Source: Mycobacterium syngnathidarum (GTDB taxonomy: Bacteria > Actinomycetota > Actinomycetes > Mycobacteriales > Mycobacteriaceae). From it: a DNA stretch of 64,000 bases. Positions 23,448-32,360 of this stretch are shown piece after piece. The translations under genes were made by a program, and so were the position numbers. The notes beneath the pieces are model-generated. The model did not search any database. It was not told the DNA's origin and saw nothing but the letters and a program-made list of their open reading frames with translations. Every line of letters begins with the position of its first letter. The stretch's first letter is position 1. The stretch is taken from contig NZ_MLCL01000016.1 of the NCBI RefSeq assembly GCF_001942625.1, positions 1 through 64,000 on the forward strand, read 5' to 3'.

Positions 23448-25126
23448 ACAGAACGATTGCGGAACGCCTCGACCGCCGTCGGCAGAGTGGGGAAGATCCG
23501 ATCGGCGCCGATACGGTCGAGAAGGCCCGCTGCCACCAGGTCGTCGCGCAGATCCTGTTTCACCCGCGCCATCGCGAACACGATCCCCCGTGCGGTCAGA
23601 TCGCGGCGCAGCTGCTCCAGGGCATCGACCGCGGTGAGGTCGGGGTCCACCTGTGCTTCGGCGTTCAAGACGAACCATTCCACCGGCTCACCCGCTTGCT
23701 CGACGGCGGCCAGAGCGCGTTCCCGGAAATTGTCGGCGTTGACGAAGAACAGTGGGGCGTCGTAGCGGTAGACGACCAGCCCCGGAACCGCCTGGGCATC
23801 CGGATAGTCATCCACGTCGTGCATCCCTGCGACGTTGGGCACATAGCCCAGCACGCTGTCGTGGGGCCGGGCGATGCGCCGCAGCGTGTCCAGCAGCGAC
23901 AGCGCGATCGCCACGAGCACCCCGTAGAGCACGCCGAGGCTCAGCACCGCGACGGTGGTGGCCACCGCCAACAACAGCTCGCTGCGCCGGAACCGTGCGA
24001 GCCGGCGGAACTCGGCCGCGTCGATCAGCCGCAGGGCGGCGTAGACGACGAGCGCCCCCAGCGCGGCCATCGGGAAATTCTCCAGCAGACCGCGCCCGGC
24101 CAACACGACCAGCAGCACCGTCGCCAGCATCACCAACGAGTACAGCTGGGTGCGGCTGCCGACGGTGTCGCCGAGCGCAGTACGGCTCCCGCTGGAACTG
24201 ACTGGAAAGCCTTGGGTGACACCGGCTGTCAGGTTGCACATACCCAAGGCCCGCAGTTCGGCGTTGATGTCGACGGTCTCACTCTTGCGCGCCGCGAAGG
24301 TCCGCGCCGTCAGGGCGTTGTCGGAAAACGCCACCACCGCAATCCCGACCGCCGGTACCACCAGAGCAACCAGCTCGGTCATCGCCACCGGCGGGAGCGC
24401 AGGCTTCGGCAGACCCGCAGGGATGCTCCCGACCACCCGGATTCCCTTGTCCTCCAATGAAAATATCCACACCACCGCGGTGGCGGCCAACACCGTGACC
24501 AACGGGCCGGGAAACCGCGGTGCGATCCGATAGAGCACCAACAGCAGCGCCAACACCGTGGTCGCAACGATCACCGTCGGCAGGTGCAGCGATGGCAGTT
24601 CCCTGACGAAAGAGCGGACCTGGTCGATGAACTCGTCCCCGGCAACGTCCTCTCCGGTGATCTTGCCGAGTTGGCTGCCGATCATGATGAGAGCGACACC
24701 GGTCATGTAACCGATGAGGACCGGACGTGACAGCAGGTCAGCCAGAAACCCCAGCCCGCACAGCCCGGCAACCAGACAGATCGCCCCCACCAGCAGAGCC
24801 AGCACCGCCGACATCGCGGCATAGCGGGCCGGATCGCCGATGACCAGCGGAGCCAACGCGGTGGCCGTCATCAGGGCCGTGGTCGATTCCGGTCCCACCG
24901 ACAACTGCCGCGACGAGCCCAACACCGCGTAAACCGCCATCGGGACCAGCGCGGCCCACAAGCCCGCGACCGGCGGCAGGCGGGCCACCGTCGCATAGGC
25001 CATCACCTGCGGCACCAGGTACGCCGCGACGGTCACCCCGGCGAGGACGTCGCCGCGCAGCCAAGACCGCTGGTAGCCGGTGAGCTGCGCCAGTCCGGGC
25101 AGCCAGCGCACGAGGTTCGGTTTCAT
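23444..25126 (-). CDS. SulP-family anion transporter with C-terminal STAS domain
   Basis: A 560-residue inner-membrane transporter of the SLC26/SulP family. The N-terminal LRGDVLAGVTVAAYLVPQVMAYA and VGPESTTALMTATAL motifs are diagnostic, about 10-12 membrane helices follow, and from about residue 440 a cytosolic STAS domain (VVYRYDAPLFFVNADNFRERAL; LNAEAQVDPDLTAVDALEQL). Substrates in the family are sulfate, bicarbonate or dicarboxylates. ATG 25126 begins MKPNLVRWLPG and faces the divergent NCS2 gene. A sulfate role would fit the sulfotransferase operon, but nothing here proves it. Confidence 0.88.
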   Translation of the reverse strand: MKPNLVRWLPGLAQLTGYQRSWLRGDVLAGVTVAAYLVPQVMAYATVARLPPVAGLWAALVPMAVYAVLGSSRQLSVGPESTTALMTATALAPLVIGDPARYAAMSAVLALLVGAICLVAGLCGLGFLADLLSRPVLIGYMTGVALIMIGSQLGKITGEDVAGDEFIDQVRSFVRELPSLHLPTVIVATTVLALLLVLYRIAPRFPGPLVTVLAATAVVWIFSLEDKGIRVVGSIPAGLPKPALPPVAMTELVALVVPAVGIAVVAFSDNALTARTFAARKSETVDINAELRALGMCNLTAGVTQGFPVSSSGSRTALGDTVGSRTQLYSLVMLATVLLVVLAGRGLLENFPMAALGALVVYAALRLIDAAEFRRLARFRRSELLLAVATTVAVLSLGVLYGVLVAIALSLLDTLRRIARPHDSVLGYVPNVAGMHDVDDYPDAQAVPGLVVYRYDAPLFFVNADNFRERALAAVEQAGEPVEWFVLNAEAQVDPDLTAVDALEQLRRDLTARGIVFAMARVKQDLRDDLVAAGLLDRIGADRIFPTLPTAVEAFRNRSV

Positions 25127-25173
25127 CACCACTGATTGTTGCCGCAGTCCGCATGCGCGGCAGCCGATCATCG

Positions 25174-25186
25174 TGTGTAGTACACA
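25174..25186. promoter_or_regulatory. 13-bp palindrome in the SulP/NCS2 divergent gap
   Basis: TGTGTA-G-TACACA is a perfect dyad around a central base, ending four bases before the NCS2 start at 25190 and within the 63-bp gap shared with the SulP gene. It looks like an operator; the regulator is not identifiable from the neighbours. Confidence 0.4.
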
Positions 25187-25189
25187 ATC

Positions 25190-26464
25190 GTGATTCCGCT
25201 GAGTTGGAAGTACGTCGAAACGCGCACCGACGACGACTTCGTCGTCGCCCCGGGCGAGCGGCTCGATTGGGCCAGCACCATCGGCATCGGTGCCCAGCAC
25301 GTGGTGGCCATGTTCGGCGCCACGTTCCTGGTTCCGGTGCTCACCGGCTTTCCCCCGGCCACCACGCTGTTGTTCTCCGGAGTGGGCACGATCTTGTTCC
25401 TGCTCATCACCGGGAACCGGCTGCCGAGTTACCTGGGGTCGAGCTTCGCTGTGATCGCCCCGGTGACAGCGGCGGTGACCGCGCGCGGAACCGGCAGTGC
25501 GCTGGGCGGTTTGATCGCCGTCGGCGCGCTGTTGATCCTCATCGGCGCCGTGGTGCACTTGATCGGTACCCGTTGGATCGACGTCGCGCTGCCGCCGATC
25601 GTGACCGGGGCCATCGTGGCCCTGATCGGTTTCAACCTCGCCCCGGCGGCCAAGTCCAATTTCGAGAAGGGCCCGTTGGTCGGCGTGGTGACGCTGGTGT
25701 TGCTGGTCGGCACGCTGGCCTTCTTCAAAGGGCTGATCGGCAGGCTGGCGATCTTCGGCGCGGTGGTGATCGGGTATCTGCTCGCGCTGGTACTCGGTGA
25801 CGTGGACACCGCGGCGATCGCGGCCGCACCCTGGGTCGGTCTGCCCGAATTCCACACACCCACGTTCGATCTGGCGGTGCTGCCGCTGTTCCTGCCCGCG
25901 GTGATCGCGCTGGTCGCCGAAAACATCGGGCACGTCAAGTCGGTGGGACAGATGACCGGTACCGACCTCGACCCGATGATCGGCCGGGCCCTGGCCGCCG
26001 ACGGGGTGGCCACGGTGCTGGCCGGTGCCGGGGGCGGGTCGGCCACCACCACCTACGCCGAGAACATCGGGGTGATGGCGGCGACCCGGGTCTACTCGAC
26101 CGCGGCGTACTGGGTCGCGGCCGTGGTCGCGATCGCATTGTCGTTGTGCCCGAAGGTCGGAGCGGCGATCTCGGCGATCCCGCCGGGTGTGCTGGGTGGG
26201 GCGACCATCGTGTTGTACGGCCTGGTCGGCATCTTGGGTGTGCGGATCTGGCTGACCAATCAGGTGGACTTCGCCAAGCCGATCAACCAGATGACGGCGG
26301 CCATCCCGCTGATCATCGGGATCGCCGACTTCACCTGGCAACTCGGCTCTCTGACCTTCACCGGCATCGCGCTGGGCTCCATCGCCGCGCTGCTGGTTTT
26401 CCACGGCATGCGGCTGCTGGAGCGCCTCGGTGGTCGGCGGCAGCCTATTCGCCCAGCGCGTTGA
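25190..26464 (+). CDS. NCS2 uracil/xanthine permease family transporter
   Basis: A 424-residue polytopic permease. The family motifs GAQHVVAMFGATFLVPVLTG, NRLPSYLGSSFAVIAPV, VAENIGHVKSVGQMTG (substrate-binding Glu region) and TTTYAENIGVMAATRVYS are those of UraA-type proton/nucleobase symporters. GTG 25190 gives VIPLSWKYVETRTDD as N-terminus. Uracil is the most likely substrate. The last 20 bp overlap the 3' end of the convergent flavin hydroxylase gene. Confidence 0.9.
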   Translation: MIPLSWKYVETRTDDDFVVAPGERLDWASTIGIGAQHVVAMFGATFLVPVLTGFPPATTLLFSGVGTILFLLITGNRLPSYLGSSFAVIAPVTAAVTARGTGSALGGLIAVGALLILIGAVVHLIGTRWIDVALPPIVTGAIVALIGFNLAPAAKSNFEKGPLVGVVTLVLLVGTLAFFKGLIGRLAIFGAVVIGYLLALVLGDVDTAAIAAAPWVGLPEFHTPTFDLAVLPLFLPAVIALVAENIGHVKSVGQMTGTDLDPMIGRALAADGVATVLAGAGGGSATTTYAENIGVMAATRVYSTAAYWVAAVVAIALSLCPKVGAAISAIPPGVLGGATIVLYGLVGILGVRIWLTNQVDFAKPINQMTAAIPLIIGIADFTWQLGSLTFTGIALGSIAALLVFHGMRLLERLGGRRQPIRPAR

Positions 26465-27461
26465 CCACCCGGGTGAACACCGACGGCAGCGCTGCCGACA
26501 CCGGGGTGATACAGGCCCGCACGGGACCAAAACCGCTGCCGTGCAACAGGGCCGCGGTGAGTAACCGATAGCGGCGGGTCATCGCACGCCACTGCCGATC
26601 GTAGTCACCGGGACGGTCGGCGCGCACGCATCCCACGAGCAGCTCGGCCGCGCCGAACGCCAGCCCCATGCCCTCCCCCGTCAGCGCGTCCACGTATCCC
26701 GCCGCGTCACCGACCAACAGCACCCGGCCCGCACACCGGTTGCGGACCTTCTGCCGCAGGGGCCCCGCGGCCCGGTCGTGGCCGTGCTCAAGGCCGTGAA
26801 TCCGTTCGGCCAGCATCGGGAATGCCGCCAGGTGCTCGTCGAAACCGCCGCGCACCGAGGTCAGGATCGCCACCCCGACACAGTCCGCACCGACCGGGGT
26901 CACGTACGCCTCGGCGTCGGGACCCCAGTACACCTCGACGCAGTCCGACCACGGGGCGATGCGGACATGGCGCCGAATCCCCCAGCGCCGCCGCCTGCCC
27001 TCCCCGCCGCTGAGGCCGAGCGAGCGGCGGATCGGCGAATGCAGGCCGTCGGCGGCCGCCAGGTAGCGGGCCCGAAAACCGGCTGCGCACACCGATACCG
27101 AGTCCTGGGTCACCGGGCCGACCTCACCGTGGACCACCCGCACGCCCGCAGACTCGGCCGCCTCCGACAGCGCGGCATGCAGCACCGTGCGGCGTACTCC
27201 GCAGCCGGCCCCGTCGCGGAACCGGGCCTCGGCGGCACGGTGCCCGTCCAGATACCGGATGCCCCGAAACGGTCTCCCCTCGGGGTGAGCGCCCAGTCGG
27301 TGCAGCTGTCGCACCGAGTGCGGCATCAGCCCCTCGCCGCAGGCCTTGTCGATCGGGCCTGCGCGGCGCTCCACCACCACGGTCTCCAGCCCGGCGCGCG
27401 CCGCGTGCACCGCGGTGGCCAGCCCTGCCGGGCCGCCGCCGGCGACGAGCAGATCGATCAC
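26445..27461 (-). CDS. FAD-dependent monooxygenase of the type III PKS operon (SrsC-like)
   Basis: A 338-residue flavoprotein of the geranylgeranyl-reductase/PHBH superfamily: FAD motif VAGGGPAGLATAVHAARAGL at residues 6-25, KACGEGLMP, AADGLHSPIRR and the second FAD motif VLLVGDAAGYVDALTGEGMGLAF. GTG 27461 overlaps the stop of the upstream methyltransferase. With that gene and the type III PKS it forms a three-gene operon like srsABC of Streptomyces griseus, where the flavoprotein hydroxylates an alkylresorcinol ring to give a quinone. Here it would finish a polyketide quinone or phenolic lipid. Confidence 0.82.
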   Translation of the reverse strand: MIDLLVAGGGPAGLATAVHAARAGLETVVVERRAGPIDKACGEGLMPHSVRQLHRLGAHPEGRPFRGIRYLDGHRAAEARFRDGAGCGVRRTVLHAALSEAAESAGVRVVHGEVGPVTQDSVSVCAAGFRARYLAAADGLHSPIRRSLGLSGGEGRRRRWGIRRHVRIAPWSDCVEVYWGPDAEAYVTPVGADCVGVAILTSVRGGFDEHLAAFPMLAERIHGLEHGHDRAAGPLRQKVRNRCAGRVLLVGDAAGYVDALTGEGMGLAFGAAELLVGCVRADRPGDYDRQWRAMTRRYRLLTAALLHGSGFGPVRACITPVSAALPSVFTRVVNALGE

Positions 27462-27967
27462 GTGAGCCCTTGCAGTGCTTCGTTTTCCACGCGGATCCGG
27501 GTCCGCAGTAACGCGGCGTTGGCCACGGTGAACACCAGGGCGGTGATCCAGGCGCCGCCGGCCAACGGCAACGCGGCCCCCTCGGTGACGACCGCCACGT
27601 AATTCGGGTGTGGCAGCACCCGGTACGGGCCGTCGACGACACGCGTGGCGCCGGGGACCACCACCACCCGGGTGTTCCACTGCTTACCCAGCGTGGTGAT
27701 GCACCACCACCGCAGCGCCTGGGCGGCGAGCACGATAACCGTCATGATCCGGCCGAGCCTCGGCGACGGTCGACGCCGACGTGCCTCGACCACCGATCCC
27801 ACCAGTAGCGCGCTGTGCAACGCCACCATCACCGGGTAGTGGCCGGCGCCGAACTCCTTGCCGCCGTGAGCGGTACTCCAGCGCAGGTTGCGTTGGGACA
27901 CCACCAGTTCGAGCACCCGTTCGGCGGCGACGAGAACGATCAGCGCGGTGAATCTCTTCGCTGTCAT
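27458..27967 (-). CDS. Isoprenylcysteine-carboxyl-methyltransferase-like membrane methyltransferase (SrsB-like)
   Basis: A 169-residue membrane protein with four to five hydrophobic segments and the ICMT signature VVVVPGATRVVDGPYRVLPHPNYVAVV, which binds S-adenosylmethionine in this family. ATG 27967 overlaps the PKS stop (TGATG). In srsABC and the Bacillus bpsAB locus the equivalent enzyme O-methylates alkylresorcinols or alkylpyrones made by the adjacent type III PKS. The same role is inferred here. Confidence 0.82.
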   Translation of the reverse strand: MTAKRFTALIVLVAAERVLELVVSQRNLRWSTAHGGKEFGAGHYPVMVALHSALLVGSVVEARRRRPSPRLGRIMTVIVLAAQALRWWCITTLGKQWNTRVVVVPGATRVVDGPYRVLPHPNYVAVVTEGAALPLAGGAWITALVFTVANAALLRTRIRVENEALQGLT

Positions 27968-29034
27968 CAGCGCCAACGCAGCAGAACGAGCTCCGAGCAG
28001 AAGCCCGGACCCATGGCCATCATCAGCCCGGGCGTGTCCGGCTCGGGTCGTTTCCGGATGGTGTCACGCAGTACGTGCAGCACCGAGGATGACGACAGGT
28101 TGCCGACATCGGCGAGAGACTGCCAGGTGAGATCCAGCGCGTCTTCAGGCAATCCGAGGGTTTCGATGATCGCCTCGATCACCTTCGGGCCACCCGGATG
28201 GCTCACCCACGCAGATACCTCGTCGACGGAAAGTCCGTGATCGCCGAGGAACCCGGTGACATCGTCACCGAGGTAGCGCCCCACGAAGCCGGGGACTTCG
28301 GCGCTGAGCACGATCTCGAACCCGCCGGAACCGATGTCCCAACCCATGGCGTGCAGCGAGTCCGGGTACAGGTGGCTGCGGGAGTCCAGCACGTCGGGCC
28401 CGGTCGGGTCGAGCTTGCGGGCCCGGTGTTCGCCCACCGCGACCACCGCGGCCGCGCCGTCGCCGAACAGCGCGCCCGCCACCAACGTCGGCATGCTCGG
28501 ATTGTGTTTGCGGGTCAGCGAACACAATTCGACCGACACCAACACCGCCACCTTGTCGGGTGCGCCGCGCAGATAGTCGTTGAGCCGCGCGATCCCGGCG
28601 GCCCCGGCAACACAACCCAGCCCGAAGATCGGGATGCGGCGTACGTCAGGGCGCAGGCCCAGGCGACCGGCGATGCGGGCATCCAGCGATGGGACCGCAG
28701 CGCCGGTGACGGTGGTCGTGACGATCAGATCCACATCCTGCGGACGCAGACCCGCCTCATCCAGCGCCCCGGACAGTGCGGCACAGCCCAGTTCGGTTGC
28801 ATGCTCGATGAACAGACGGTTGCTCTCACCGAAATCGTCGAGACCCGCATACTTTTCAAGCGGCAGGACCAGATATCGGCTGTTCACCTTGGCGCTCGTG
28901 TGCAGGGCCCGCACCACATCCTCAGCCTCTGCGTATCCGGGCAGGTCGAGCAGGGCGCTGGTGACCTCGTCCTGGGTATACCGATGTGGGGGCAGAACAG
29001 CATGGACGCCGGCAATCGTGCTGTGACTGGGCAT
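27967..29034 (-). CDS. Type III polyketide synthase (chalcone/stilbene synthase family)
   Basis: A 355-residue homodimeric condensing enzyme very like mycobacterial PKS10/PKS11. Catalytic triad: C141 ([11 protein letters not shown]), H279 ([10 protein letters not shown]) and N312 ([10 protein letters not shown]). ATG 29034 aligns with the start of PKS10; ATG 29055 is an alternative. It would extend a long-chain acyl-CoA with malonyl-CoA to an alkylresorcinol or alkylpyrone. The operon PKS - methyltransferase - flavin hydroxylase corresponds to the locus reported in M. smegmatis to make polyketide quinones used as electron carriers under low oxygen. The palindrome at 29057-29069 may regulate it. 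Confidence 0.9.
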   Translation of the reverse strand: MPSHSTIAGVHAVLPPHRYTQDEVTSALLDLPGYAEAEDVVRALHTSAKVNSRYLVLPLEKYAGLDDFGESNRLFIEHATELGCAALSGALDEAGLRPQDVDLIVTTTVTGAAVPSLDARIAGRLGLRPDVRRIPIFGLGCVAGAAGIARLNDYLRGAPDKVAVLVSVELCSLTRKHNPSMPTLVAGALFGDGAAAVVAVGEHRARKLDPTGPDVLDSRSHLYPDSLHAMGWDIGSGGFEIVLSAEVPGFVGRYLGDDVTGFLGDHGLSVDEVSAWVSHPGGPKVIEAIIETLGLPEDALDLTWQSLADVGNLSSSSVLHVLRDTIRKRPEPDTPGLMMAMGPGFCSELVLLRWR

Positions 29035-29056
29035 TCTGGCGACGTTAATTCCCATA

Positions 29057-29069
29057 CCCGTATTACGGG
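29057..29069. promoter_or_regulatory. 13-bp palindrome upstream of the type III PKS operon
   Basis: CCCGTA-T-TACGGG is a perfect dyad around one base in the 52-bp gap between the M28 peptidase stop and the PKS start at 29034. It could be an operator, or a hairpin ending the upstream transcript, but there is no T-run. Confidence 0.4.
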
Positions 29070-29086
29070 GACCTACCCTCGGCGGT

Positions 29087-30523
29087 TCAACCGCGGTGGC
29101 GCTTGTCCCGTGCCGGCACGCCGTTGGGCCCCTCGATCGAACGGGCGTACGTACCCACGGTGAAGGCGATCGCCGACCCCATGATCCCGAGTGCCCGCGC
29201 ATCGACGTTGTCGATCGTGTCCCGCCGGGTGTGGTAGTTCGGGTCGAAAGCCGCGCCGGCCCGCCCGCCCCACAACCGGGCCTGCACCTTGGTCTTGCGT
29301 TGCGAAGCCCCGGTGGTGGCACCGCCGATCGGCACGCCAGCCTGCAAGAACGGGTGATAGTCGGTGTTCACGCTGATCGGCAGGTCAGCGGGCCGCGCAC
29401 CGGCCAGATTGAGGTAACCGGCCATGGTGCGCTCGATGCCGGCCGAGCCCTCGGGCATCGGCTTGGGATCGGTGGCCTGGCCGGACTGGTCGCCGTCATA
29501 GGTGAAGAACCCGGCGTTGGGTGATCCGATCATGTCGAAGTTCAGGTACAGCGCCAGATCGTCGAGCTGGTCCAGCGGCAGGTTGCGCACGTATTGCGTC
29601 GACCCGTCCAAACCCATTTCCTCGGCGCCCCAGAACGCGAACCGCACCGCGTTGTCGACCTGCGGCGAAGGACCCAGCTGCAGCGCGGTTTCCAGGACGG
29701 CCGCCACCCCGGACCCATTGTCGTTGACGCCCGGGCCACCACCGATGCTGTCCAGGTGCGCGCCCACGAGCACCACGTCCGACGCCGAGCCGGTTTTGGT
29801 CTGCGCCGTCACGTTGCGGGACTTCACCATCTCGGCCTTGCCGTCCAGGGTCAGGCGCACCGGAGCGCTCGTGCGCCGCAGTGCGGCATCGGTGGTCTCG
29901 TCGATGACGCCGACGGGGACGGTGAGTTGGCGGTAATAGCCCGTGCTGAACAGCCCGCCCGGCGGCGGCTGTTGCCCGCGGTTGACCACCAGCACGCCCA
30001 CTGCACCCTTGGCCAGCGCGATGTTCTGTTTCGTCACAACCGAACACCCGGTGTCGTCGACCACGGCTATGGCACCGGAGATGTTGACCGAACCGTAGTC
30101 GGTGGCCGCACATCCCGACGGCTTGCCCGGGCGTAGCGTCGGGGCGTTCAGCCCCTCGGGTGCCGTCGTCACCAGCATCGATGCCTGGTCCACCCGGTAT
30201 TTTGTCCCCGACACGGTCAGCGCGGGGTTACCCCCGCGCATCGTGCCCATCCGCTCGAATTCCGGAGTCTGGACATCGAACCCCTTGTCCCGCAACACTT
30301 TCACCACATAGTCGACGCTGGCGTCGTAGCCGGAGCTACCGACCGCCCGGTTGCCGTCATGGCTGTCGGCAATCTCCTGGAGCTTGCGCAGGTGGGTGTA
30401 CATGGCGTCGACGGTGATCCTGCCGGCCAGTTCCTGCGGATCGACAGCCTCGGGCGAGGGCTGCGCCGAGCATCCCACGAGCGCGGCTCCGAGCAATATG
30501 ACAGCGAGTCGACGCGCTGTCAC
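29087..30523 (-). CDS. M28-family lipoprotein peptidase (LpqL paralogue)
   Basis: A 478-residue exported zinc peptidase. Signal peptide and lipobox end in ALVGC (Cys18). A PA-domain insert precedes the M28 core with zinc motifs [19 protein letters not shown] and [11 protein letters not shown], and later NTDYHPF. The family are aminopeptidases anchored on the outer face of the membrane. GTG 30523 overlaps the stop of the upstream lpqL gene (GTGA), and the two proteins share domain order and many segments, so they look like a tandem duplication. Confidence 0.85.
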   Translation of the reverse strand: MTARRLAVILLGAALVGCSAQPSPEAVDPQELAGRITVDAMYTHLRKLQEIADSHDGNRAVGSSGYDASVDYVVKVLRDKGFDVQTPEFERMGTMRGGNPALTVSGTKYRVDQASMLVTTAPEGLNAPTLRPGKPSGCAATDYGSVNISGAIAVVDDTGCSVVTKQNIALAKGAVGVLVVNRGQQPPPGGLFSTGYYRQLTVPVGVIDETTDAALRRTSAPVRLTLDGKAEMVKSRNVTAQTKTGSASDVVLVGAHLDSIGGGPGVNDNGSGVAAVLETALQLGPSPQVDNAVRFAFWGAEEMGLDGSTQYVRNLPLDQLDDLALYLNFDMIGSPNAGFFTYDGDQSGQATDPKPMPEGSAGIERTMAGYLNLAGARPADLPISVNTDYHPFLQAGVPIGGATTGASQRKTKVQARLWGGRAGAAFDPNYHTRRDTIDNVDARALGIMGSAIAFTVGTYARSIEGPNGVPARDKRHRG

Positions 30524-32025
30524 TGCGCGGTGATCTGGTGACGCGTGCGGTCGGAACGAACCGGTAAACCGTTGCGGCCCCGCTGATCTTGGGCGTACAC
30601 ACCCACAGCGAACGCGACTCCCTCACCATGTATCCGCATCGCGTCCTGGTTCACGTGGTCAAGGGTATCGGTGTTCTTGTGGTAGTTCGGGTCGAACGGC
30701 TGATCCACCTCACCGGCCCACAATTTGGCTTCCTCTGCGTCCATCTTGTCCTCGGCGCCGGAGAACAATCCACCAGCGGGAACGCCCGCCATGGTGAACC
30801 CGTCATAGTCGGACCGGCCGTCAAAACTGGTGTCGCGCGGTGTCTTTCCGGCATCCTCCAGGTAGGACCCAAGGGTGCGCTCGATACCCGCGGAGCCCTC
30901 GGGAACCCGCGGACGGCCCTGCTCGTCCAGCGGTGCCGACTGGTCGCCGTCATAGGTGAAGTAGCCGGGGTTCGGCGAGCCCAGCATGTCGAAGTTCAGG
31001 TACATGGCGATGTCTTTTAGCTGCTCGATGTCCAAGGACTCGACATAGTTGGTCGAGCCACGCAAACCTTCCTCCTCGGCACCCCAGAACCCGAACCGCA
31101 CCGCGTTGGCCACCTGTGGCGAATCACCCAGCTGCAAAGCGGTTTCCAGCACCGCGGCCACCCCGGAGCCGTTGTCGTTGATGCCAGGCCCTTCCGGAAC
31201 GCTGTCGAGGTGGGCCCCGACCATCACCACGTCCGAGGTCGAGCCGGTCTTGGTCTGGGCGATGACATTGCGGGTGCGCTCGGTACGCACTCCCGCGACG
31301 AGTTTGAGCGTGGTGGGCCCGGGCGCATTGCGCAGCCGGGTGCCCTCGTCCTTGGTCACGCTGACCACCGGGATCTTGACGTCGGTGTTGCGGCCCAGCG
31401 TGCCGCCCATCTTCTCGTCGTTGTTGGTGTTGACCACGATCATGGCGACCGCACCGCGCTCAGCGGCAACAGCCTGCTTGTCCGCGAAAGGGCAGGAGCC
31501 TCGGTCCACCAGTACCACCGCGCCGGCGACCGGGAGTCCGTCATAGTCGGCGGCCTCACAGCCGGGGGTGTCCTCGGCCTTGGCCGGCACCAGCGGCGCG
31601 GACAACCCTTCTTGAGGGGTACCGATGGTGAACTCCAGCGGCTTGGCCGTGACGGCCTGACCGCCGACGGTGACCTGCGGGTCCTCGGCAAACGGCAGCC
31701 TGACCTCGAACTCCGGGGTCTGCACGTCAAACCCCTTGTCGCGCAGCGCACCGACGACATAGTCCACACTCGCGTCATACCCCGGGCTGCCGAGCGCGCG
31801 GTTGCCGTTGTTGGCGTCGGCAATGTCCTGGAGCTTGCTCAGATGCCCCATCATTGCGTCGGTGGTGACCCGCTCACGCAATTCGTCGGCGAAGCGCACC
31901 GCCGCCGGGGCGGACTCCCGGGACTGCTGCCCGTCGGTCTGCAGTTCGGTCTTTGCATCACAGCCGGCCAGCCCCACGGTCAGCGCCAGCGCGCCGAGCA
32001 CCGCCCCCGTCGAAGTACGTCGCAT
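30520..32025 (-). CDS. lpqL: Lipoprotein aminopeptidase LpqL (M28 family)
   Basis: A 501-residue lipoprotein matching the length of M. tuberculosis LpqL (Rv0418), which also lies near thiG. Lipobox TVGLAGC with Cys22; PA domain around 150-260; M28 zinc site GAHLDSVPEGPGINDNGSG and FWGAEEEGLRGS, third ligand region RSDYDGF. It probably trims peptides in the periplasm or cell wall. ATG 32025 was chosen because the basic MRRTS and hydrophobic stretch form a complete signal peptide. Confidence 0.88.
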   Translation of the reverse strand: MRRTSTGAVLGALALTVGLAGCDAKTELQTDGQQSRESAPAAVRFADELRERVTTDAMMGHLSKLQDIADANNGNRALGSPGYDASVDYVVGALRDKGFDVQTPEFEVRLPFAEDPQVTVGGQAVTAKPLEFTIGTPQEGLSAPLVPAKAEDTPGCEAADYDGLPVAGAVVLVDRGSCPFADKQAVAAERGAVAMIVVNTNNDEKMGGTLGRNTDVKIPVVSVTKDEGTRLRNAPGPTTLKLVAGVRTERTRNVIAQTKTGSTSDVVMVGAHLDSVPEGPGINDNGSGVAAVLETALQLGDSPQVANAVRFGFWGAEEEGLRGSTNYVESLDIEQLKDIAMYLNFDMLGSPNPGYFTYDGDQSAPLDEQGRPRVPEGSAGIERTLGSYLEDAGKTPRDTSFDGRSDYDGFTMAGVPAGGLFSGAEDKMDAEEAKLWAGEVDQPFDPNYHKNTDTLDHVNQDAMRIHGEGVAFAVGVYAQDQRGRNGLPVRSDRTRHQITAQ

Positions 32026-32360
32026 TTCACCCACGGTAGCGGCTCGGCCGATCGGCCCGGCGCTTAAATCGCTTGCCTGGGGATTTGCTGTGATGGCATG
32101 GTGTCTTCCGGCGCCGACAGGGGAAGCAGGCGAAGCGGGGTACCGCAACGTTTCTGCGTGTTGCCTGCGGCGCCATGGCACAGGTAAAAGGACCTGGGGT
32201 TCGAATCCCTCCTGCAATCCCGATACCGTCGCCGGGTTCACCCGATCGGTGACCTTGTGGCCCACATCCGCCGGTACGGGGGTGCGACGCCCCGTCACTG
32301 ATCGCGTCCGGCGGCGGTATCCCTTTGCCGCACAGACACATACCGGAAGGAGGACACGAC
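32026..32360. other. 335-bp non-coding stretch between lpqL and the SPFH gene
   Basis: No convincing gene on either strand. The middle holds a hairpin and a tRNA T-arm-like segment (see 32181-32210). The last 20 bases contain the AAGGAGG ribosome site of the SPFH gene. The first part must include the promoter of lpqL, though no clear -10/-35 pair was recognised. Confidence 0.5.
32181..32210 (+). other. Hairpin plus tRNA T-arm-like segment (possible tRNA relic)
   Basis: CAGGT-AAAAGG-ACCTG (32181-32196) is followed directly by GGGG-TTCGAAT-CCCT (32196-32210), which reads as a tRNA T-arm with G53 and TTCRANN loop; the first hairpin could be a long variable arm of a class II tRNA. I could not build an acceptor stem, D-arm or anticodon arm upstream (a matching ATTGCAG is missing), so it is not a functional tRNA by eye. 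It may be a tRNA 3'-end left by an integration event, or an unrelated structured element. Confidence 0.35.

Noticed and set aside
23444..26530. A single 1028-codon minus-strand frame spanning the SulP gene and the NCS2 region
   Set aside because: Only the part from 25126 leftwards has SulP homology; the upstream half is antisense to the clear NCS2 gene and is low-complexity Gln/Arg/His-rich, a high-GC artefact.
32080..32220. Complete tRNA or tmRNA
   Set aside because: Only T-arm-like bases are present; GGATTTGC at 32081 pairs imperfectly with the 3' GCAATCC, but no D-arm, anticodon arm or tag frame could be built.
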